DNA from: Epiperipatus broadwayi
Lineage: Eukaryota > Onychophora > Udeonychophora > Euonychophora > Peripatidae
DNA: 64,000 nt
Reading direction: 5' to 3'
Assembly: GCA_028023455.1 (NCBI GenBank)
Contig: JAQFVV010006473.1
Coordinates: 1,166,702 to 1,230,701, forward strand
Positions within the stretch are counted from its first letter, which is position 1, and each line of letters begins with the position of its first letter. The position numbers were made by a program, and so were the translations under genes. The notes under the pieces are model-generated. The model ran no database searches and was not told where the DNA came from. It was given only the letters and a program-made list of their open reading frames with translations. Of the stretch, positions 1-11,857 are shown piece by piece.

Positions 1-381
1 GATCATGTCTAACTTTCTCTGTTTTGCACACTATTTAAGTTTTTTTTTTTTTTTTAAACTTTACTTTCTTTCAAAATCGGATTTTAACTTGCATTTTATT
101 TATATTTCTTTATCGCTTTATTTTTTAACATACATTTCCAATATCTCTAATTTTATATTTTAATTTCACCAAAACCTGAACTTTGGAGGGTAAAAGATAA
201 AAATCTTTTGATTCTAATTCCCTCTTTTTTTTCAATTAGTTGAAACATTTCTTTGTTCTGGAGATTTTTCCAAGCTCACTTTTTCTTTTTTCTTTTTTTC
301 CTTCCAAACATAATATTTAATATTCTTTGAATGTTTAATATTTATATGTGTGACCGCAGTATGTGCAATCATCACATTACA
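1..381 (-). repeat. 3' LTR, partial (cut by window start)
   Basis: Near-identical to 5413-5775. On the minus strand it starts with TGTAATG directly after the polypurine tract. An A/T-rich stretch ATATAAATATTAAA follows about 40 bases in and could be the promoter TATA region. Most of this LTR lies outside the window. Confidence 0.8.
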
Positions 382-396
382 CCATTTCCCTCCTTT
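382..396 (-). promoter_or_regulatory. Polypurine tract of the LTR element
   Basis: On the minus strand this reads AAAGGAGGGAAATGG and is followed at once by the LTR start TGTAATG. A purine run immediately upstream of the 3' LTR is the primer for plus-strand DNA synthesis in LTR retroelements. Confidence 0.7.
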
Positions 397-710
397 AAAA
401 TTTTTGCAAAAAAAAAAAATTTAATTTTTGCATCGAATGCTAGATGCTCCCAACTACTGTTCAAACCTTTTAGATTTACACATTCCTAATATGATTTAGT
501 GATGAGGTTAATCTCTAGAGAGGCGACCAGGTAAATTACATCTTTTTTTTGATGACTCAACCAGCATTGCCAAACCAATTTAATCTTGTCATAAGCATTA
601 CATGCATTTTATTTCTGCCTCATACTCGTATATACAGGTTCAGATCCACAGGATATCTCTGTGACCTGATTAAACCTGTTCATACATCACATCCTGCAAA
701 TGATAAACCT

Positions 711-1028
711 CTAAGTGCCAACTCTGGTCACTATTACCGAGGTGGGTTGGGAGGCTGGCATCTTTTCATCCAACTCATCCATAAGCTCAGTATATTTTCT
801 GATAGCTCTTAATTTATACAAGGGGTTCTTTCCTCCATAGACTGGTCTCTTAACCATTGACATGATATCTGTCCAATATCTAACTGGAAACTTAATCCAG
901 TGAGGCATTATGAGAATGGGATCTCTGTCCCTGTGTTCTCTGTATGATAAGATTTGGTGCACTGCAGAACATACATGAATGAATAACGAAGAAAGCATCA
1001 CCAAATACTGTTCAGACCTATCTACCAA
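711..1028 (-). pseudogene. Unassigned ORF fragment inside the LTR element
   Basis: A 105-residue open frame with no family that I recognise. It lies downstream of the gag remnant on the element strand, where the end of gag or the start of pol would be expected. I see no DTG protease triad, no YxDD box and no zinc knuckle. It is Met-rich and ends with charged helices. It may be a C-terminal gag remnant or simply an open stretch. Low certainty. Confidence 0.3.
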
Positions 1029-1549
1029 TATCTAAACCTACATGCATTCAGCCTCTATCTATGACCTCACACTATTATTTATCATATGCTTTTTTATTTC
1101 ATCATAATGTCCTTCATCCCTTTTTCCACTTATCAGCTCATCATTTAATTATGCTATCAGAATCAATATTACAGTCCATTCTCCATGACTCGTGGTCCAT
1201 TTACATTTCCAATCTTGTTATCAGTAAATTCTTCCTTTATCTGTGATTGCCCTTAAGTCTTATCTGGTGGTTGTCTTCCTCTATTGATATCACCTCTGCC
1301 TCCTCTGGGATGCGGGGTTTGCTCCCTAGGCTCATGGCCCTCTGTCCTGTCATATGGACACTTACATTACATCTCCCATCTCTGTCATCTAGTTTCCTGC
1401 CTCCTCAGGTTTCATTCCATAGAATATCCCCAGTTTTCTTGACATCGTCCTTCCCCAGGATTCCATCCATTCTTTACTATCGGCGATTCTTTTAGAGGTG
1501 GTCCAGATTGCCATCCATCTTCCTTTTGGTTGTCCCTGGTGGTGTCCAA

Positions 1550-2630
1550 TGCACTCAGCAATATGGCCACCTGGTCCACCGTCTTCCTCTCTGTACTGAA
1601 TAGAGTTTATTCTATAACCTTTGGAAACCCGGGCCTAATTATCTGGAGTATCTGCATCTCAGATAATGGATTTGCAGTCATCATTCGTAACTTAGCCATT
1701 TGACGACAGAAGAATGTTATAAATGATTTCTCCGGTCTCCATTTATCCGGTTTTATCCGATGCAACATATCTTTTTGGAGTTCCTCACTCCAATAACTGG
1801 TCTTCAATGCTTTATGATATCCTGCAAATGTGATGGGTTTCTAGAACAGTGAGTTCCACCAGACTTGAGATTTGCCCTGCAAATGGCTGCAGGTGACTGC
1901 TATCTTGGCCTCCTCACTCATTCTACCGAATTTGAAGTCTGTTCCAGGATGTTCAATGCTCCATCAGGCTTTCTCCAGGGTTTCCAGCAAAGACTTGGAT
2001 CTTCAGAAATTGGTGGAAGGCCACAGGATATTCCATGCAATTTCCAGATCCCAGCATTCTACATTCTCCACTGGTTCTTGGTCCTATGCCCTCTATGTTG
2101 GTATTGGTGCTGCTATTGGCTGACCTTATACTCTCTTCAACTTTTGTATTTAACTCTGCTACTACCTTCACCACCTGACTTAAGTTCTCCTGTATTCTCA
2201 TCATCATCATTCTATGATCCTCCACTGTGACTACTTCCACCTCTTCATCTAACTGTCTCATCTCCCTTTCTGGTCACCCTATGTCCTTCTCCCAATCCAA
2301 TCTTGCTGACTCTCTACCTCTGTCCTCAACTATTTCTGATTCCTCATATGCACATGGCCCCATACTCCTTTGTTCATCCCTCTTAATCTCTTGGTGAAAT
2401 CCATCCCATGTGTCCTTAGCCTTTGATGGCTGGATGACCTCATTTCCCATTTCTTCCCTGACTTCAGACATTCTTTTCCAGTTGTCTATTTCTACCTTTA
2501 CCATCCATTCTTCTATCCTTCTCTCTTGTCTATCCATGAATTCTTTCATGAATTGTTCTTGCTCCTCTCTCATTTGCTTTAACATATCCATGATATTACC
2601 ATAGGCTATTGTATCCTTGACTTTCATCTC
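1550..2630 (-). pseudogene. gag: Decayed gag of the LTR element
   Basis: Gag forms the particle that encloses LTR-element RNA. Several minus-strand frames, separated by stops, line up in order. First comes a charged, coiled-coil-like N-terminal part (2627-2274, rich in Glu, Arg and Met), then a second frame (2261-1953). The capsid segment around 1925-1843 has the typical Ty3/gypsy spacing of an HLQG motif followed by a Trp-Trp pair; a stop (TAG) lies eight codons after it. Another frame at 1807-1607 continues the capsid with helical, Met- and Pro-containing sequence. No CCHC zinc knuckle is visible. Frameshifts and stops make it a pseudogene. The family assignment rests on the capsid motif and on the LTR context. 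Confidence 0.65.
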
Positions 2631-2639
2631 CTCTTCATT

Positions 2640-3236
2640 TCCTTCTTTTACTTCCTTTTCTTGATGTTACATTTTGGCTTGAGCCTTTGTATGCATAAAT
2701 ATGATTTTTATTTAACCCTTCTTTATATCTGAAATGATTATTACTACTATTGACCTCTTTTGACTCGACTTATGCCCAACTTCTTTCGAATGACTTTATG
2801 TTTTCACTTTGATTAACTTTAGTATATGTATTATTTATCGATTAGCATTCATATTGCTAACCAACCCAAACATCCGCACTCTGGTTCATCTCCATGTTCG
2901 CCTGCCTTAGATTCGCCCGACTGCCTGTCCACCTTGATGATTATCCTCTATTTTCCCCACTGATCTAACTCTGACCCCTATACCTCAATTAAATGATGCA
3001 CTTATATATTCTTTTAAATTTAACTTACTTAAATACTATACTCATTCCTCTGTTAATGATATACATTATAAATTTGTTTTATTTGACTGTATCTTCAACA
3101 TTACCCTTCCGATATATATATTTTTCTACTCCTACGTTTATAAAATTCGGCCACTTAAGGTTACGGCTGTTTTAAGCAAGATCATACACACACACATATA
3201 TATATTTACTTCTCTTACACATGTGACTATTCTAGA

Positions 3237-3281
<45 letters not shown>

Positions 3282-3996
3282 CACTTAACTAAAAGATGCG
3301 ACAATACTTATAGTTTCTCCAATTTAACTTATACACGTGAATTCCTTTTATCATTAAATATTTTATTTTCTGCTTAACTAGGACATGTGATTATTAATTC
3401 ACACATATATATTTCTTCATCTAACTTAGTTTTGACTATTTTAATCATTTAACCTTTATAACTACAACATTACTGAAACTGTTTCACTATTTCTAACTTA
3501 ACTATTTTATGTTTTCGTTAATTAATTACATCCAGATAATCTATTCTTTAACTTTACTAGGCTATGCGACTATTTTTTTTTCTATTATTTAGTGTAAACT
3601 TTCATGAAACTTTGTGTTATTCTCTTTTCTTTTTTTTTTTTTGAAACGATTTATATTATATTACAGCAATCATTTGATATAATCAGTTCTTTGTTCGTTA
3701 CAACTTGTCTAAATATTCTTGTCTCCAATTATATCCCTAACTGCACATTTCAAACTTTCGTAATAATAACAAAAAAATAATTCCCCCCTCTTTCTATTCT
3801 TTGTACACATTTGATGTGAAACGCTCGTATAGAGTATCATAAAATAAAACCTATCCCCTTCGTCTTTGCTTCTCGCCACTTTAACTTACAATGCTAATTT
3901 TATATATTGAAAACACATATATATTTTTATAGAAAATATTTACATTATCTTATGAAATTATTTAACATGTGATTATTAATTGTGCAGAAATTTCAG
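2640..3996 (-). other. Element leader region, no gene seen
   Basis: Between gag and the primer-binding site there is about 1.35 kb of pyrimidine-rich, AT-rich sequence (plus strand) without coding signs. It includes a pure (AT)n tract at 3241-3280. This is unusually long for the leader between PBS and gag. Confidence 0.55.
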
Positions 3997-4014
3997 ATCC
4001 CGGACTGGCCCCCA
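3997..4014 (-). promoter_or_regulatory. Primer-binding site, tRNA-Pro type
   Basis: On the minus strand this reads TGGGGGCCAGTCCGGGAT. It differs at 2 of 18 positions from the well-known retroviral tRNA-Pro primer-binding site. It lies 5 bases inside the LTR end CATTACA at 4026-4020, exactly where a PBS belongs. This match orients the element and defines the inner edge of the 5' LTR. Confidence 0.8.
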
Positions 4015-4019
4015 AAATA

Positions 4020-5775
4020 TGTAATGGGCACATGATGATCGAAGGCTAAACTTCCCTTTTATGTGTACATAATGGGGAATTCTATAATTCAAAATCATCC
4101 ACTTTCCGTTACCGCAAGCAGAGAGAAATACGGAAATAGATGAGTCTATCTCTGTATTTGACCGAACCTGTATGCTATATGGATATAGCCCCAGGTTATA
4201 TTCCCTGATCAACTTTCTCCCGACTGCTGTAAGATCTGACAGAGTTACAGCACTTGGATGATTTATAAATTTAATGGAATCAAACACTGCACCACCAATT
4301 TCCACGTGTTAATTCAATGATAAAAAAAAAAGAATAATAGTTTTCCCGCCCTAAGACTAGACTATCCCTTTTTGGACATGGCGAAAAACGAGACAAGACA
4401 GATTTAAATAGAAAAAATATATTTAATAGAATAAATCAATCATAAAAAAGATCTATAAAACACATTAACATTAAATAAAACAGATTATGATCAATAATGC
4501 TACAAGAAAAGAACACATATAAAAAAAACTCTTATAAATGATGGTACATTTATAAATCGTCATTCTGGGTATTTATCAAAAAAAAAGTCAAGAATGTCTT
4601 TATCATTCACAAAAAGCATGTGGCCATTGTCTAAGTAAATGATGTGATCATTGAAATATATAAAAAATAGTATGTAACTTTATCTAGGTTTTAGTCTCTG
4701 AATTTATCCAATGTCCTGCCTACCGCCACATGGATTTCTCTACTTCTTTAGGAGGGACGATCACTCGTAGGTTAGATTTGGTTGTGTATAGCTTCTCAGT
4801 GTTAAGACATCAAGGATGAGGCATCAAGGACAAGGCATCAAGGACAAGGCATCGAGGACAAGGCAACTAAATGAATCCACCAGCAGGTGCTACAACGGCA
4901 GTTATTACATCTTGACAAGAACCATTAGTACAGTAAGTCCAGATCGACCAGCGATCACGATGGCTTTAGCCAGCCATTCTAGATGAGGCACCGATGTTAA
5001 AAGTCATATTTGTTAACTATATCAGTTGATTATCGGAGCTGTGTTTTACCACCCTCTCAACACAAAGTCTCTAGCTCTAATCCACTGAAAACTTTTTTTT
5101 AATTAAAAAATTCCACCAGCCTTTGTCCTTCCGATCCTTTGTTTCACTTTTATTCATACCTTCTTTCTTACTATGCTTTCGGCCATATGTAAATTGGTTT
5201 TACCCACTCTCATAGCACTATGTACCTTTATTTATTTCAATATTCTTGATTTTAACTAAACAGATTTTAATACATGTTTTTCTTGTTTTTTTTTTTTTTA
5301 AATTTGGACAAGCATTTATTATTTCTGTCTATATCCTGCTTCAAATACACTCCATACACGCATTTCGTTTATCATCAAATGTGTACTTTAAAACCCAGAT
5401 CCTTATCTTTTGATCATGCCTAACTTTCTCTGTTTTGCACGCTATTTAAGATTTTTTTTTTTTTTTAAATTTTACTTTCTTTCAAAATTGCATTTTATTT
5501 ATATTTCTTTATCATTTTATTTTTTAACATACACTTCCAATATCTCTAATTTTATATTTTAATTTCACCAAAACCCGAACTTTGGAGGGTAAATGATAAG
5601 AATCTCTTGATTCTAATTCCCTCTCTTTTTTTAATTAGTTGAAACATTTCTTTGTTCTGTAAATTTTTCCAAGCTTGCTTTTTCTTTTTTCTTTTTTTTC
5701 TTCCAAACATAATATTTAATATTCTTTGAATGTTTAATATTTATATGTGTGACCGCAGTATGTGAGATCATCACA
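4020..5775 (-). repeat. 5' LTR of about 1.76 kb
   Basis: The inner end (CATTACA, minus strand) sits next to the primer-binding site. The outer part, 5413-5775, matches the 3' LTR at 1-375. The length of about 1,756 bp is long for the Ty3/gypsy group, where LTRs are more often a few hundred bases. A reading frame at 4305-3976 crosses the LTR end and the PBS and is not a gene. The outer terminus lacks the TGTAA start and continues as (AT)n at 5776-5793. Confidence 0.75.
4808..4863. repeat. 14-bp tandem repeat, four copies, inside the LTR
   Basis: The unit CATCAAGGACAAGG is repeated four times with two or three substitutions. It stands out from the surrounding AT-rich DNA. Confidence 0.8.
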
Positions 5776-6960
5776 ATATATATATATATATATGATGGTA
5801 GGAGATATAAATTTCTAACTTAAATGTGCTGTTATATTTAGTGCCATGCTCTCCAATGAGAAAAGTTGTGACATTTCCAATATGAAAATACATATACAAA
5901 TTGGAATATACTTTTAACAGATGTAATTGTTGAAATATTTTAATATGTGGAAATATGCATTATATTTTCATATTAGAAAAATTACCCTCAGATGTTCATA
6001 GACCATAATCAATGAAAATGGTAAAAAAATACTTTCTGCATTCAAAAGCATATCTCTTCTAAATGCAATATAGAGATTAATACACTACCATATTTATTTA
6101 CAGGGAACTTTACTACCTTTTATATATTTCTTATTAATAATAGACTGTTCCTCAATCAGTTAGATGTTATAAATTAATAGCTTTTAACAAATGTAATTGT
6201 TGAAATGTTTTAATATGTGAAAATATTTGTTATAGTTAGGTTGACTGTTAATAATTTAACTGCAAATAAATTAAGTTTAGTTAAAATTTGCAGTTCCAAA
6301 AATAAAATATCAAACAGCTCTTGTCCTGATTTGAATCTAACAGCTTCATCATAGAAAGTAAGATTTTTTACCCTTTATACAATGACATACTTTTTATTTA
6401 ATTTTAAGTAAAATTATAATTTTATTTAACGTTTATTTTTTTTACAAGCTAACTAAAATAAAACAAAAAAAAAAAAAAAGCAAACCATTTTTTTATTATG
6501 TTTAATTTTATGTTTGAAAGACAATAATAATAATAAAAACATAATAATGTAAAAGAAACATCACTGTGTAATTTTCTAATAAATAAAACAATCTGCAGAT
6601 GGAAAAAGTTTGGATAAAATATTAAAAAATAATAAAATAATTTCTGACATTAAAAGAAAACAATGGATTTCAACTAATATTAGTTCAATAATTATATTTT
6701 TAAATATTTATTTTAAAAATTAAAATATAAATTAAATATATAAAAAAGTTGCTATTAATTAATAATTATGAGAAAAAAAAATGTTTCAAAATTTCTTTTA
6801 ATCTCATAAGAATGACTTAAGGTAATGAAATGATTTTTTCAACTCCATAAAAATAACAATGACAGTAATTTCAGAGTTTAATAGTTATGCATAAATATAA
6901 AGGGGAAAAGATAACTAGATAGACAAATATATATATAAATAAATAAGCATATATATATAT
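5776..6960. other. AT-rich DNA with one direct duplication
   Basis: No coding signs. A segment of about 57 bp at 5909-5965 (starting CTTTTAACAGATGTAATTG) recurs at 6179-6235 in the same direction with a few changes. Confidence 0.6.
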
Positions 6961-7510
6961 ACTTATCAACACTATCTCATACAACTGATACACATGACTA
7001 TACACATGTAGAAAAGGCAACTAATCACCATATGTATCAGTTTTATGAGACAGTGTGGATAGTTGAAGGATGCTTGAAAATCTGACTTCAAATCCCTATA
7101 CTTACATTTAAGCTCCAGGTTTGTGAAGAGTGTCTGGTTTTCAAATATTTATACATCAAGCTTGTATTCTGCCCATCCCTATTCTATGTATTTAAATGGA
7201 TAAGGTCCTATACATAAGGGGTCAGAGTGATGAGATCAACATGGGCATGGCAGTAATATTGGCATCAGCATGGGATTTGGATATATTTATTTGAATACAA
7301 GTATAATGTATATATTTTATTTGGAGTTTTAGATGAAATTATATAAGAAACTTGAACACAGACTTACACGCTCCCTTCAGCTACCTGCTCTAGCTGATAA
7401 GACTAATGCACATGTGTGTGGTCATGTTTTCTGGTTGTATGAGATGGTGGATAGCTGGTTGTATGAGATAGAACAGATAGCAAACGAGCTTGTGAAGTCT
7501 GTATTCAAAT
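6961..7510 (+). repeat. Dispersed repeat, copy 1 (inverse relative at 57925-58390)
   Basis: Parts of this stretch match 57925-58390 on the opposite strand: 7115-7150 pairs with 57935-57970, 7190-7290 with 58270-58385, and 7405-7465 with 58020-58065. Within the copy, 6970-6998 and 7030-7060 are inverted to each other. A 62-residue open frame at 7333-7521 lies in the repeat and is not a gene. The second copy starts inside a Penelope-like remnant, so this may be the untranslated part of a PLE family. That is inference. Confidence 0.6.
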
Positions 7511-7524
7511 CTCTTATATAATTA

Positions 7525-7525
7525 T

Positions 7526-7562
<37 letters not shown>
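7525..7562. repeat. (AC)n(AT)n microsatellite
   Basis: Alternating AC runs directly into alternating AT. Confidence 0.9.
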
Positions 7563-7563
<1 letters not shown>

Positions 7564-8853
7564 GGATAGATGCCTATATTGTTGGAGAATAGATAATTAG
7601 ATAGATAAATTTAAAACATTGCAAATACCTTTAAATTATTCATCTGCAAGTCAATGAAGCAGAAAATATTCATCAATCAAGTACTGAGTATTTAAGGATT
7701 TACATTTGATTTTCTATTTAATAATAGATAGACACCTATTTATGACACATAATTGAATAATGTAAAAATTTACAAAATATTACCCAGAGTCAGACCCACA
7801 ATAAATGCATAACAGATAGATGTGCTAACATTTAAGTCAAGAGCTATATGCATGTGTGTATCCGCCTAGCACGTAATCATAGAATAAGGTATTATCAACG
7901 TAATAGCTATTTATTATTACTAAAAGTATTGTAATTATCATTAAAAATAGCATATGTTCAGAATAATTAATTGTATTAATTAATTATATACCATTAAGTG
8001 AAACAATTAAATTAGTACTGTTTAATTATTTTTCTTATGAACAATAAACATCAATACAAAACAAATATATAATGTTGCTTTATCAAGAAATTTATTAATC
8101 AGTTTAATTAGATGTGTACTAAAGATTTATATCGCGTGTACATTCTTGTGAAATACAATTTTTACATTTTACTAGGTTAAATATTTTTGTTATAAATACG
8201 TGTATACTTATAAATCAATACATTGAAGTAATTCGTGCATAGTAATAAAAATGACTAAAAGATAAGGGTAATTCAATCAGTAGTGTTTTTTTAATATCTT
8301 TTGTTTTCATTTACATGATAAAAATTGAAAATACTATGAAAAGATTCTAATTCAAATTTCATTTTAACATAAATTTATATAAATTCTAATCTTCTCTCTG
8401 TGTGTCTCAAATAATTTTTTAGAAAGCGTTTTTTGACGTGAACAATTGTTGTAAATATGTTTTAATCAAGACAATAAAAAATAGTCGATCATCATCATCA
8501 GTAATTTGCCATAACTTTTAATTAACTCTGAACAGTAATTAAAATTTATTTTTTAAGAACGATTAATACAATTTAAAACAACTTTTAGTTAATTTAATTT
8601 AATCTTATCTCATCTCATGAAAACTTTACATATTTTGGACAAACCAATGACTTGAAAATTTCATTATTACAAAATATTGAGAGCAAAGTAACTGTGTAAT
8701 TTCATTCAGTAACTACGTATTTTATACTGGCAGTTTAGTGCAATAGTAGAATTGATGTATTTGAGAGATGTTTCTGGGTCATCTCAATAAATAAACTAAA
8801 AAAAAAAACCAAACAAAATGTTTTATCAAATTGAATAATTCTGTTAAGCTCAA
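7563..8853. other. AT-rich DNA, no gene seen
   Basis: No open frame of interest and no recognisable repeat or RNA gene. Confidence 0.6.
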
Positions 8854-9430
<577 letters not shown>

Positions 9431-9431
<1 letters not shown>

Positions 9432-9711
9432 ATTCAAAGTTGTAGATAATTAAAAATGAAAAACTTTCTTTTTCTACATTATATATGCTAAATTTGTACA
9501 AATAATTTGTCAATTAAAATATCAGACTTATAATAAGATCAAATATTGAATTAAGCATGGTCAAAAATGTTGATTTATAAGTATGAGCTCTAAGCATAAT
9601 TGATTCACTTATGCTTTTAAAATATTTATTGACAGGTGAGTACATGTAAATTTGATTATATCAATCCAATAATGAATATGTGAAAATTCTTTTTTTTTCA
9701 CCACAAGATTT

Positions 9712-9751
<40 letters not shown>

Positions 9752-11650
9752 TGCTAAACTATTTATTTACATTTATTGAAAAAAAAATTATATCTATTTC
9801 ATCGTTGTTCATATAGTTTTATACATATGAGAATAATTTCAAATAGTAGTGACACAGGATAAATTTATAAAAGTAATTTACAATATTGTAAATGGATACT
9901 TAAAAAAATAATATTTAATGAATAAAAAAATGAGGGAAAAATACTTGAATAAATAATTGTAGTATTTGATGTTTGAATGAATAACTAGAATATTATATTA
10001 TGCTAAGAGACATAGCTAGATTAAGCAGATTAATTAAATTAAATAAATCGGTGTGTTTCTAAAAACAAGTTAAAGAAATAAAGGGGGAAAAAGAAAAAGA
10101 AAAATTTAAAGAGATTATGGGATTAAGATCTACTTGATATTTCATGTATTATATTTTGGTTTGTTATTTAAAAAGAGAATATAAAATAATAATTCCTGGT
10201 TTTGCTCTGAAAAAAATAATTATATTATAATTATGAGTTTAAAGTTTACAAAAAAACAAGGTCACTGAGCAGAAATATAAGTTATATATTTCCTTAGAGC
10301 AAGAAATTTGATCAGATTGCTAGGAGGTATCAACATGAATTTCAATGTTTAAATGCTTTGCACCTCTACCAACTGTTTGAAATTTATCTTAGAATTTAGT
10401 TTTTTGACTTGAATATGTCATGAATAAAAAGCTTTAATTACTAGTGCAACAACAAATCCAGTTATTATAAATTAGCAAATATTTATTTTAGAAAATATAT
10501 TATGCAAAATTCTATATTTATATTAATAAAGCACAGTATTAATTTATGAGAAAAATCATAAGACATGAAGGAATTTTCTTACTCCTCATGATAAATCATT
10601 ACAAGAAACTATCTGAGAAATTTGGTCAAGAAATTGCATCCACTACTATTACATGACCATAAATGATTTAAATCAATCATATTCTTATTGGCTGAAAATT
10701 TTTATATTTTTATTAACAATACTTTTGTATAAATCCCCATGTATTAAGTTTATAAACCATTCAAATATCTCACTCTCACTTTAGGAAGCTATATATTTAT
10801 GTAATTAATATCATTAGTATTAATTATATAGTGATTTTGTTACATATATATTTAATTCAATTGATGAGGTTTACATAAAATGGAATTAATTTTTTATTTT
10901 ACTGTAACAAATCTATACACCAGTGCCACCTAGTGCAAGCCATAATAATCAATGCATGCTAGAAGATTTAAGTATTACATATTCATGCAATATTTCCAGA
11001 TTAGTTTCTAGCTTATGACTCCCATCAGTGAGAAACCTTGGATATGAAAATTCTGCATCTATATCTTAGCATCTAAAACAATCTTTCAGAAGCTACCTTG
11101 CCTAACATGAAAACACAATAATGATTTTAATTCAAGCTAATTCGTTTGTATATTTATACAGATGTACAACTCAATCCAGTATCTATGCATTTTGATGTCT
11201 TTAGTTTGTTAATAATCAAAGTCACCATAATCCTATTGGCAGAATATTTTTATTTTGGGGATCACTGATTTATAGTTAACTAAATCAGTAAAATGGTTGC
11301 TGGAGAGTTATATTAGATCCTAAAATCTAGGTGCAGGGCTCTCAGATACAAAACTCCTCACAGTCGAAAACAATAAGTTAAAAAACTATTTCTGGAAATA
11401 TTGGATTAGACATTAAATAGGGATTTTATGCACAAATATTCTAGCATCCATTGGTTATTAGAGCTTGAACTAGGTGGAACTATGATTAAAAAAATTTAAT
11501 ACTGTATTAACAGCTTGTGTTACTATAGGAAATGGTGATCATGTGAAGTTTCTACTTACTGAAATATATTTGTGCTTATAATCATGGATTGTCTAAAAGA
11601 CAACAAATTAGTAATTATGAATTTTATAAAATTAATGACATCCTCTTTAG
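9431..11650. other. AT-rich DNA with an (AC)n(AT)n tract, no gene seen
   Basis: An (AC)n(AT)n microsatellite lies at 9712-9751. No coding or RNA gene signs were found in the remainder. Confidence 0.6.
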
Positions 11651-11795
11651 TTATCTGTCTATCTATATGTATACCACTCCATCTTTCTATATATTTGTCA
11701 ATTCATTTATTTATTTATCTACCTATTTATCTATCTATCTATCTATCTATTTAAATATTTATAAGTATGTATGCTTGTCTATCTATTTGTCTGCC

Positions 11796-11854
<59 letters not shown>
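11651..11854. repeat. Degenerate ATCT/ATTT repeat followed by (AT)n
   Basis: An imperfect tetranucleotide run (11651-11753) is followed by about 50 bases of pure (AT)n at 11802-11854. Open frames here are low-complexity artefacts. Confidence 0.9.

Positions 11855-11857
<3 letters not shown>

Larger units (their letters stand above)
1..5775 (-). mobile_element. LTR retrotransposon with long LTRs, gag only, minus strand
   Basis: The first ~380 bases of the window recur at 5413-5775 with few differences, as the matching ends of two LTRs. Read on the minus strand the order is: 5' LTR (5775 to 4020), primer-binding site (4014 to 3997), gag remnants (2630 to about 1550), polypurine tract (396 to 382), 3' LTR (381 and beyond the window start). 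The inner LTR edges end in TGTAATG and CATTACA, a 7-bp inverted terminal repeat that fixes both boundaries. The internal region is only about 3.6 kb and I find no protease, RT or integrase in it. It is therefore either a non-autonomous large LTR derivative or an element with a pol deletion. The capsid remnant is of the Ty3/gypsy type. The outer end of the 5' LTR has lost its last bases and runs into (AT)n. Confidence 0.8.

Noticed and set aside
1865-2230. 121-residue plus-strand frame and its neighbours at 1872-2123 and 2410-2604
   Set aside because: Shadows of the gag remnant on the minus strand, which has the recognisable capsid words.
3976-4305. 109-residue minus-strand frame
   Set aside because: It spans the LTR end and the primer-binding site, which are non-coding parts of an LTR element.
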